Shown here: in pieces, positions 1-6,601 of the stretch
Layout of the letters: each line of letters starts with the position of its first letter
How positions within the stretch are numbered: position 1 is the first letter of the stretch
Origin: Merdiplasma sp045118075
GTDB taxonomy: Bacteria; Bacillota; Clostridia; Lachnospirales; Lachnospiraceae
Length of the DNA: 18,566 nt
Reading direction: 5' to 3'
Assembly: GCA_045118075.1 (NCBI GenBank)
Contig: JBGUOI010000291.1
Location: forward strand, 1 to 18,566
Notes under the pieces: generated by a model
Seen by the model: the letters and a program-made list of their open reading frames with translations, nothing else
Databases searched by the model: none
Told to the model about the DNA's origin: nothing
Program-made: the position numbers and the translations under genes

Positions 1-224
1 TAGCCGTGAAGATGTGCGGAGGTAAAGTCAGCCCATGCGGAATTTACCGTTGCAATATGGAATTTAGTTTAGCACTCAACTTTCAGAATTCTTATTTCGA
101 CTGATTATAGTATAACACCTATTGTGCAATAGAACAAATGTTCTTTTCGGTTCTGAATGAAGATCACAAAACAATAAGAGGGCAATTCATCCCGCCACCT
201 ATAGAGGATGGGGGAATTCTTGCT
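1..224 (+). mobile_element. Probable right end of an IS200/IS605-family element (truncated by window edge)
   Basis: The gene-free left edge has the look of the 3' side of a tnpB-bearing IS200/IS605 element. An imperfect hairpin at 181-224 has the family's familiar layout: GGCAATTCATCCC on the left and GGGGGAATTCTTGC on the right, with a short AT-rich loop, preceded by AGAG. In known elements such a right-end hairpin follows tnpB by tens to about 150 bases and overlaps the 3' part of the guide (omega) RNA. An open frame that could be a TnpB tail lies about 80 bases upstream. The element end abuts the phosphatase stop codon at 223-225. This call rests on remembered motif form; no transposase domain is visible in the window. 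It could alternatively be a simple terminator-like hairpin for the phosphatase gene, although no good U tract follows on the minus strand. Confidence 0.5.
3..104 (+). CDS. Possible C-terminal tail of a TnpB-like protein, 5' end outside window
   Basis: The frame starting at base 3 is open from the window edge to a TGA at 102-104 and gives 33 residues. It begins with AVKMCGGKVSPCG, a short Cys/Gly stretch of the kind seen after the RuvC core in some clostridial TnpB proteins. No catalytic motif is inside the window. The only support is the open frame, the composition and the right-end-like hairpin about 80 bases downstream. It could be chance open frame or a decayed transposase. Confidence 0.27.
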   Translation, partial: AVKMCGGKVSPCGIYRCNMEFSLALNFQNSYFD

Positions 225-3200
225 AAGTTATGTTAAACGCCAGCATGGTGATGTCGTCAAACTGTTCCGCTCCACCGGCAAAATCCTCCACTGATTTACG
301 GACATTCTCAATCAGGTCTTCCGGCGCGGCATCCGGGTTTATATTAAGCGCTTTCTCAAGACGTTCCGGTCCGAACATATTCCCTTTCATATCGCGCGCC
401 TCCGGCACGCCGTCCGTATAAACAAACACGCTGTCGCCCGGTTTAAGTTCAAAGGACCGGTCAACATACCTGGCATTTTTGTTCACGCCCAGAAAGACAT
501 TGTGCTTATAAAGAGCCAGTTCAAAATTCTCTCCATCAAGCCGGATGCCGGGGTTTTCATGTCCCGCGTTGCAGGCCAGGCCTTTGCCGGTGGAAATTTC
601 AAGTACAGCCGCCCAGACTGTTACAAACATTCCGGATTCATTATTTTCGCAAAGCTGCATGTTGGCGTTCGCCAACGCCTGTGCAGGTGAGAGTCCGGAG
701 GTCAGCTCATTTTTGATCAGAACCTTCGAAACCATCATAAACAATGCAGCCGGCATGCCCTTTCCGGATACGTCCGCTATGACCATGGCCAGGTGATCAT
801 CGTCGACCATGTAATAATCATAGAAGTCCCCGCCTACTTCTTTGGCAGGATTCATGCTGGCAAAAAGATCGACCCTGTTCCCCGAAGAAACAGAAAAGGA
901 ATTATGAGGAAGTGCAGCCACCTGGATCTCCGATGCAAGGCGAAGATCCCCGGCAATGCGCTCCTCGTCTTTCTTCTTCTCGATCCTTTTTGCCTGCCGC
1001 TTCATGAAATAACGAATCAGCCAAAGCTCAATCGCCAGTACGCAGATCACAACCAGGATCCACAGCCACGGCTGTTCATACAGCGCCAGTTCTTTGACGA
1101 TCGTCACGGAAAGCTTTCGCGTGACTTTACCGGCTTCATTCTCGAGGCTCATGGTAAAACGATATTCTCCGCCCGAGAGGTTCGTATAATCCACCGGTGT
1201 CAGTTCGCTTCGCAGCACGGTGATCGGTTCACTGTCAAAACCTTCAAGGCAGTAAGACACCTTCGGATTCACCGGTGCATAATTGAGTACAAAGCCGCAG
1301 ACCGTCAATTTATGCGTTTTGGACGGCAGTCTGAACTCGCCCAGGGAATCGGGCCAGATCCGCCGGCCATCCGCATACACGAACGGGACCGCGATCTTCA
1401 TATCGACGTCATCTTCAAAGGGCACCTCGATATTCACTCTGGCCACGCCGCTTGTGCCGGCGATGTAAAGATCCCCCTCCTCCGTCAGTTCACTGTAAGA
1501 ATTACTCGTGGCAACATAAGGCAGCCCGTTGAAGATATTAAAATGCACCGTCTCGATCTCGTCGTCAGCGATCATCTGATCCACCGGTGCTACATAGATG
1601 CCGTCGCTGGAAAGCACCCAGAGCTCACCCTTGCTGTTTTCATGCAGATCGTAATTGTTGGAATAGGGGAAATTTTTGATCGGCGTCACCTTATAGTCCG
1701 GCGTCATATAAGCCAGGCAGTTTCCTGTGATGATCCAGATCAGATCCTTTGACCGGCTGCGGGAAAGGCGCATGACCACATCCGACCCGAGCCCGTCCTC
1801 GGCGCCCAGATGAGTAACCTCGCCTGAGTTGATGATATCCATCCCACCTCCGTCTGTGCCGATGATATACTCTCCGTCAAATCCCTCGGTCACTGTCAGG
1901 ACTCCTGCGTTCGTGATCCCGTCTCCCATAGAGTAGGCCTCGTCAACGCGGTCATCACGGATCACGCTCAGTCCGCTGCTATGCGCCGTAAGAAGGGTCC
2001 CGTCTTCACATTCATAAATCGCACGGCATTTTTCTGAAGCCATACCGTCATCCAGTGTATAAACCACCATTTCTCCTTCGGTATAGCAAACCAGGCCGTC
2101 TCCGGTCCATGCACAGATCCAGAGCCGTCCCTTGCTGTCCTTCCTGATGGAGCGAATTCGGACATTATTAAGATAATCGAGCAGATCCGTCTCTCCCAGA
2201 TCCTTCCCGGAAGCTGTCACGGCTTTTTTGAGCGGAATGCGATCCACCTTCTTCCCGTCTTTAAAGACAGACAGTCCCTCATCAGTCCCGAGAAACAGCA
2301 TAGAATCCCAGATACATGTAGAATTAATGACCTGGGGGGCCAGATCCCACTTCGCGAACAGATCCTCAAACCGGTTGGGGATCAGCTTCATCACACCCTG
2401 CCTGCTGGAAGTGAACCAAAGATTTCCCTGAAAGTCAGTCATGACATACGTAACAGAATCGTTCATCGGGACTTCTTTGAGCTGGGTGATCCCATCCTCG
2501 TCAATCCTGCCGATACCGTTCCTGGCACAGACCCACATCTTTCCGTCGATCAATTCCAGGCGTGCCACTTCCGTCAGATCTCCCGTATCGAGTTCCACTG
2601 CGTCTTCAAATGCATTTGACATCTGCCCGTAATAAATGTTCGAATACATGGAGCCGAGCCAGAACCAGCCGGGTTTTTCCGGATCCGGGAGCATGCAGTT
2701 CAGATCCTCTACATGGCTTTCCTCGGCACTCAAAAAACTGACTCTATTTCCTTTTTCGATCCCTGCCATGTCACCGTCCTGGGAAAGGGCATAGACCAGG
2801 CCGTCCTCTCCCGCGCGGAGATTGTGGACCGTTCCCTCGAAAAGCTGTGTATCTTCACCGGTAAACTCGAGCTGCGGATCAAAATACGCGATGCCGGACG
2901 TCGTGCCGACATAGATGTAGCCGTCCTTGTCTTCGGCAAAATCGCGCACGTAGAGAGACTGAAGTCCGTCAGCCCTTCCCCATCGCCTGATCTGACCTTT
3001 TTCCATCATCAGAAATCCGGCATCGTTGGTCCCGATCCACAACCGGTTATGACTGTCGATAAACAGTTCTTTTACATTTGAAATAGGCGTATCTGCGGTC
3101 ATCCGCTCAAATGTATTGCCGTCGTAGCGAATCAGACCGGCATAGCTGCCGATCCAGATAAATCCGTCTTCAGTCTGCGCGATGGCGTTTGCCTGGGATG

Positions 3201-3423
3201 TCGGCAGGCCGTTGAGGTTATCGTACAGTACCGCAGAATAATCTTCGGATTCATCGAACGGGTCAGCCGCGGGCTTGATATTCCAATTCCCGGTTGCATT
3301 CAAGGTCGGAGCAAAAGTCTCCGCCTGCACAGGGCAGAACCATCCCGTCATCATCAGCGCAATAAACAGCAGGCATAACAGCCGTATGCCGCTAAGATTT
3401 ATCTTACGCTGTTTAAAAAACAT
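223..3423 (-). CDS. Membrane sensor phosphatase: Reg_prop beta-propeller, Y_Y_Y domain, SpoIIE/RsbU-type PP2C
   Basis: A 1066-residue type-I membrane protein. A hydrophobic N-terminal segment (about 11-34) serves as signal peptide or anchor. Residues about 60-640 hold repeated two-component-regulator propeller units (patterns such as EDGFIWIGSYAGLIRYDG and DSHNRLWIGT), followed by a Y_Y_Y-type beta-sandwich (about 700-780), one transmembrane helix (about 785-807), a charged linker and a PP2C/SpoIIE serine-threonine phosphatase domain to the end. The metal-binding aspartates are present: GGDFYD (D866), DVSGKG (D884), YTDG (D1004) and FDDITML (D1056/D1057), with NAGH at 952-955. Catalysis is therefore expected to be intact; phosphatases of this family normally dephosphorylate anti-anti-sigma-like proteins. 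In Bacteroidetes the same extracellular part drives histidine kinases. The ATG at 3423 is chosen because AGGAGG sits six bases upstream; the ATG at 3429 has AGGAGG directly against it. It follows the DUF6273 gene by 14 bases and is probably cotranscribed with it. Ligand and target are unknown. Confidence 0.9.
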   Translation of the reverse strand: MFFKQRKINLSGIRLLCLLFIALMMTGWFCPVQAETFAPTLNATGNWNIKPAADPFDESEDYSAVLYDNLNGLPTSQANAIAQTEDGFIWIGSYAGLIRYDGNTFERMTADTPISNVKELFIDSHNRLWIGTNDAGFLMMEKGQIRRWGRADGLQSLYVRDFAEDKDGYIYVGTTSGIAYFDPQLEFTGEDTQLFEGTVHNLRAGEDGLVYALSQDGDMAGIEKGNRVSFLSAEESHVEDLNCMLPDPEKPGWFWLGSMYSNIYYGQMSNAFEDAVELDTGDLTEVARLELIDGKMWVCARNGIGRIDEDGITQLKEVPMNDSVTYVMTDFQGNLWFTSSRQGVMKLIPNRFEDLFAKWDLAPQVINSTCIWDSMLFLGTDEGLSVFKDGKKVDRIPLKKAVTASGKDLGETDLLDYLNNVRIRSIRKDSKGRLWICAWTGDGLVCYTEGEMVVYTLDDGMASEKCRAIYECEDGTLLTAHSSGLSVIRDDRVDEAYSMGDGITNAGVLTVTEGFDGEYIIGTDGGGMDIINSGEVTHLGAEDGLGSDVVMRLSRSRSKDLIWIITGNCLAYMTPDYKVTPIKNFPYSNNYDLHENSKGELWVLSSDGIYVAPVDQMIADDEIETVHFNIFNGLPYVATSNSYSELTEEGDLYIAGTSGVARVNIEVPFEDDVDMKIAVPFVYADGRRIWPDSLGEFRLPSKTHKLTVCGFVLNYAPVNPKVSYCLEGFDSEPITVLRSELTPVDYTNLSGGEYRFTMSLENEAGKVTRKLSVTIVKELALYEQPWLWILVVICVLAIELWLIRYFMKRQAKRIEKKKDEERIAGDLRLASEIQVAALPHNSFSVSSGNRVDLFASMNPAKEVGGDFYDYYMVDDDHLAMVIADVSGKGMPAALFMMVSKVLIKNELTSGLSPAQALANANMQLCENNESGMFVTVWAAVLEISTGKGLACNAGHENPGIRLDGENFELALYKHNVFLGVNKNARYVDRSFELKPGDSVFVYTDGVPEARDMKGNMFGPERLEKALNINPDAAPEDLIENVRKSVEDFAGGAEQFDDITMLAFNIT

Positions 3424-3437
3424 GTCCATCCTCCTCG

Positions 3438-5531
3438 TTAAAGGCCTTCAATCGTACAGGTACCCGCAAACTCATATTCAAAGGAATCCAGGTCAAGGAC
3501 CAGTGCGGGAATGACCGCGGCATCTTTGCAGCTGACAAGGATCCCGCGATTATACATATAACCGGATTCATCCACATAAACCACGTTGGCATGGGTATAG
3601 CCTGTTGTCCGGGTTATCCAGAAGACATCTCCTCTTTCTCCGGTCTCATTCCATACACCCTTCCAAAGTGCATAACCTGTCGGCTTGAACTGTTTTGCCC
3701 GGTCCGCGACTTCATCGCGCCGGCTGAAGCCGTGTATCTGTGAGCTGTCGTAAATAAAAAGTTCAGATTCTGCCGGGATGAAGATCCGGTCCTTCGTCTG
3801 CGGCCCGGAATCCATCCCGAAATAATAATTTGCCTCATTGCGTATATTTGTTTCCAGGATCGCTTCCTGTTCTTCGGCGGAAAATGCCGTATCCAGAAAG
3901 CTCTCCCCGCTTCCGGAATAATCTTTTGCGGAAACATTTTCCGAAGCGCCGTAACCGTTCAGCCAGCTGCGAAGCGTACAGTTTTCCCAGCAAACATCCC
4001 TAAGGTCCTCCTGGAACGGCTCGCACTCAACGGCTGAATTTGAAAGCAGGAGCGCCGTTCCGTCCCGGACTTCCAAAACGCGCCAGATGAGCGGTTCACA
4101 GGCAAAATAGCGGGCCTGCTGACCGTCATTTTCATCCGGCGAAAACACCCGGATATATCGCATGCCGTCCAGCTCGCATTCATCGCTTTCCCATGAAGCA
4201 GCTTCAAGTTTATCGTACAGCTTCCTGTCAGTTTTCACGCCTGCAGCAGTTCCGGCAGGTTCCGGAACGATCTCCGACTGCGGATAATTTCCGAAACGGA
4301 TCAGGCTGTAGGTTACTTTTTTGCCGTCCGGTTCATCCGGATCCGGATCAACGACGGGGTTCACGATCTGATCCCTTCTCCTCGGATCTTCCTTATCATC
4401 TTCCCGGGATGCACCTTTGAGGACATCCTTTGAAGAAACCGTCCCGGCAGGCTGCGGCTGCGCCGCATCCAGGTCGATCCATATGGCCGGAAGGATGCCT
4501 GCGTCTTCACAGGTGGAAATCGTTCCGCGCCGGTAGATATAGCCAAAGTCGCAGATATAGGTGACGCTTTCGGGTGAATACCCGTTCGTGCGCATGAACC
4601 AGAAGCTGTTCCCCATATAGCCGTTGACAGAAGACCACCATGAGCCCCTGCACTTGGCAAACATGGTCGAGCGGAAGCGCTTCGCCGGATCATCATGGCC
4701 GCTTCCCGCAAAGAAGCCATTGCGCGCGGCAGTATCCGAGCTGAATACTTCGTCATTGGAAAGCATAAAGACCCGGTCTTCGGTATCATTCCCGCAGTCT
4801 GTTCCGTACGCCCCGTTCGGCTTGTTCTCCACACGGGTCCGGATCAGGGCTTTCTGCTGCTCCTTCGTAAAAGCAGTATCAAGAAATCCTTTGCCCCGAT
4901 AGTCGATCCCTGCTACATTTTCCTTAGCCGGATAGCTGTTCAGCCAGCTTCGCACCGAAGAACTTTCCCAGTTGACCGGACCTTCCAGCTCGTTATAGGG
5001 CCGGCAGTCCATCAGCCTGTCCGACATCAGGCAGGCGGCATTCCCATCCAGGCCGATTACCCGCCACCGGATAGGATCAAATCTGAAATAGTGCCATTTT
5101 ATATTTTCATCCCAGCGGTAGTGCTGCACACTGTCGGCGGCGCTGGTGACCGCGTCCTCACAGCTTATGCGAAGATAACGGGTTCCTTCGATCTGTGTCA
5201 GGTCGTCACTCCACTTTGCATTGACCAGCTCTTCATACAGATCTTTGTCCTCGAGTACGTCGCCCGCCTGCACCGCGTAATCATCCACTGCCGAAAAAGA
5301 TCCTGAGACGATCTCCGTCTGGGGATATGAGCCGAATGTCACGCAGGCCCAGCTTGTCACCTGACCGGTGGAAAGTGAATCATCCTTTTCCACGCGCGGT
5401 TCCCATATCCAATCTTCATACTGATCCTGCGCCTGCGCCTGCGCAAAAGCAGGTACCTGGATGAATAAAACGAACAGGCATATAAGCAAAAGACCGGCAG
5501 CGGTCCTGTTTTTCATGTTGTTTCTTCTCAT
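3438..5531 (-). CDS. Secreted protein with two DUF6273 units
   Basis: A 697-residue protein with an N-terminal signal peptide (hydrophobic core about 11-28, likely cleavage after AFA near residue 30) and no lipobox, so it is probably exported. It holds two homologous units, about 65-355 and 412-682, separated by an acidic, proline-rich linker. Each starts with FGxYPQxEIV and then shows IRWRVI/IWRVLE, SWLN, FLDTAF with EEQ/EQQ, DRxF, YxYxRG and an ending like ILPAIWIDLD/VIPALVLDLD. These are typical of DUF6273, whose function is unknown; a relation to the formylglycine-generating enzyme/C-type-lectin fold is only a possibility. The start at 5531 has a weak Shine-Dalgarno; the ATG at 5516 is the alternative and also leaves a signal peptide. 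The gene lies between a chorismate mutase-like gene (45-base gap) and the propeller phosphatase (14-base gap), and might be a surface partner of the latter. Confidence 0.8.
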   Translation of the reverse strand: MRRNNMKNRTAAGLLLICLFVLFIQVPAFAQAQAQDQYEDWIWEPRVEKDDSLSTGQVTSWACVTFGSYPQTEIVSGSFSAVDDYAVQAGDVLEDKDLYEELVNAKWSDDLTQIEGTRYLRISCEDAVTSAADSVQHYRWDENIKWHYFRFDPIRWRVIGLDGNAACLMSDRLMDCRPYNELEGPVNWESSSVRSWLNSYPAKENVAGIDYRGKGFLDTAFTKEQQKALIRTRVENKPNGAYGTDCGNDTEDRVFMLSNDEVFSSDTAARNGFFAGSGHDDPAKRFRSTMFAKCRGSWWSSVNGYMGNSFWFMRTNGYSPESVTYICDFGYIYRRGTISTCEDAGILPAIWIDLDAAQPQPAGTVSSKDVLKGASREDDKEDPRRRDQIVNPVVDPDPDEPDGKKVTYSLIRFGNYPQSEIVPEPAGTAAGVKTDRKLYDKLEAASWESDECELDGMRYIRVFSPDENDGQQARYFACEPLIWRVLEVRDGTALLLSNSAVECEPFQEDLRDVCWENCTLRSWLNGYGASENVSAKDYSGSGESFLDTAFSAEEQEAILETNIRNEANYYFGMDSGPQTKDRIFIPAESELFIYDSSQIHGFSRRDEVADRAKQFKPTGYALWKGVWNETGERGDVFWITRTTGYTHANVVYVDESGYMYNRGILVSCKDAAVIPALVLDLDSFEYEFAGTCTIEGL

Positions 5532-5566
5532 GATGCTTCTTTTCGAGATGCTTCTTTTCGTGGTGC
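5532..5566 (-). repeat. 15-bp tandem repeat in the leader of the DUF6273 gene
   Basis: The plus-strand unit GATGCTTCTTTTCG(A/T) occurs at 5532-5546 and 5547-5561, followed by a partial third copy (GGTGCTTA). On the coding strand each copy carries GAAAAGAAGC, so the purine-rich stretch that could act as ribosome binding site is duplicated just before the start codon at 5531. The unit length is a multiple of three. Copy-number change would alter the translation leader, but no variation can be seen in one sequence. Confidence 0.75.
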
Positions 5567-5576
5567 TTATAATAAT

Positions 5577-6461
5577 TTAAAAATCTCCCTCGCAGTGATA
5601 GCTTCCCAAAAGCTGCAAAGACTGCGTCTCCTGGGACAGCTGGAAAATGAGTGCTCTCGCCTCTTTTTCTCCGAGGTTTAATTCAAGTTCCGTGAAAAAC
5701 CGGTAATTCCACGCCTTGCCATCCTGATACGGAAACGAGTGGATCTCGGTCAGGTTCACTCCGTAATCGGCAATCATCGAAAGGATGCTCCCCAGAGCAC
5801 CGCTGCGGTTTGGCGCAGTGAAAACGATCCGGATACGGTTGTGATCTTCCTGCACATACAGTGTATCGGAAAAGACCACCATCTTGTGTTTGCCGAAGCG
5901 GTCATTGACGACCCTGCATTTGTTGATATACAGATCGTTATCTGTCAATGTACGATGAAGGGAATCGCTGACGCCTTTTCCTACTTCGTCCGCTATTCCG
6001 GCGCCGTAGCGGCAGCGTCCTTCTTTCAAAAAACGAACGATCTCATCGTAATCAGCGGCTGTCAGGACATCGTCCTTTGAGCACAGGTCAAACGCATAAA
6101 GCTCTTCGCGAAGCAGAGCATATTTACCCTGCGGAAGTTCTCCCTCCTTATAGGGATACGGGAAACAGTCCCGCAGCTCAAGCGTACGGCCGTACTGATA
6201 TTTCCGGCTCACTTCCATGTTCCTGCGAAGAAAGGCCTGATACTCTTTCAGGATCTTTTTATCGACGCCCTCCGATCTTTTTTGAATGATCGACGCTTCT
6301 CGATCCGGCTTGAAGATCGCATCCTCTGTCCTGGCTTTGACCTGTGCCACCTGGTCAGCCAGCAGCATCCGCTGCTCAAACAGTGTCCGCATCCGGCAGT
6401 CGATCTCGTCGATCCTGCTGCGGATCTCTTCAAGGGATGCTTCCCGTCTGTCCGTATTCAT
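5577..6461 (-). CDS. Chorismate mutase (AroQ) - ACT protein with incomplete prephenate dehydratase domain
   Basis: A 294-residue protein. Residues 1-90 are an AroQ-type chorismate mutase: R14, R31, K42, D53-R54-E55, S85 and Q89 align with the active-site positions of the E. coli P-protein mutase, so conversion of chorismate to prephenate is plausible. Residues about 214-290 are an ACT domain with the SGALG motif. The region between them is about 115 residues instead of the roughly 180 of a prephenate dehydratase. It keeps a remnant like the central lobe (YGAGIADEVGKGVSDSL) but has no GPxGSYS-like start. NDRF stands where the catalytic TRF motif is expected, and the phenylalanine-binding ESRP motif reads HSFP. 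It is therefore probably a mutase or regulator, not a working dehydratase. The ATG at 6461 is chosen because GAGGAGG lies just upstream; a TTG at 6479 would precede that site. The stop is 45 bases before the DUF6273 gene, so the two are probably cotranscribed. Confidence 0.8.
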   Translation of the reverse strand: MNTDRREASLEEIRSRIDEIDCRMRTLFEQRMLLADQVAQVKARTEDAIFKPDREASIIQKRSEGVDKKILKEYQAFLRRNMEVSRKYQYGRTLELRDCFPYPYKEGELPQGKYALLREELYAFDLCSKDDVLTAADYDEIVRFLKEGRCRYGAGIADEVGKGVSDSLHRTLTDNDLYINKCRVVNDRFGKHKMVVFSDTLYVQEDHNRIRIVFTAPNRSGALGSILSMIADYGVNLTEIHSFPYQDGKAWNYRFFTELELNLGEKEARALIFQLSQETQSLQLLGSYHCEGDF

Positions 6462-6513
6462 AGCGTCCTCCTCAAACAACAGACTTCACGCTTCACAAAA
6501 AATCTGTTTATCC

Positions 6514-6544
6514 AAAAAAACAGGTGCCCCGATCAGGGCACCTG
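6514..6544 (-). terminator. Intrinsic terminator after the htrA-like gene
   Basis: A perfect CAGGTGCCC/GGGCACCTG stem (6521-6544, loop of about six bases) is followed on the minus strand by a run of seven T (6514-6520). It lies 57 bases after the protease stop codon and 53 bases before the chorismate mutase start, and should end most protease transcripts. Confidence 0.92.
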
Positions 6545-6560
6545 CCTAAATCATATTTAG

Positions 6561-6589
6561 ATTATATTATACTCCGCCATAAAGGTCCA
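6561..6589 (-). promoter_or_regulatory. Candidate promoter ahead of the chorismate mutase operon
   Basis: On the minus strand TGGACC (6584-6589) is separated by 17 bases from TATAAT (6561-6566); a second overlapping TATAAT lies at 6566-6571. The predicted start, near 6554, is about ten bases before the terminator hairpin at 6514-6544, so a transcript for the downstream operon would have to read through that hairpin. The AT-rich sequence alone could produce this match. Confidence 0.4.
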
Positions 6590-6601
6590 GTTTTTCCGTC
6601 A

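Noticed and set aside
793..1752. A 319-codon open frame on the plus strand
   Set aside because: It lies wholly antisense to the PP2C and Y_Y_Y region of the sensor phosphatase, has His/Arg-rich composition, no recognisable domain and no convincing ribosome binding site.
6461..6479. TTG at 6479 as the start of the chorismate mutase-like protein
   Set aside because: The AGGAGG lies between this TTG and the ATG at 6461, so it serves the ATG.
6462..6600. A T-box or amino-acid riboswitch in the chorismate mutase leader
   Set aside because: Only one simple hairpin is present; there is no T-box sequence, specifier-loop-like structure or leader peptide rich in aromatic codons.
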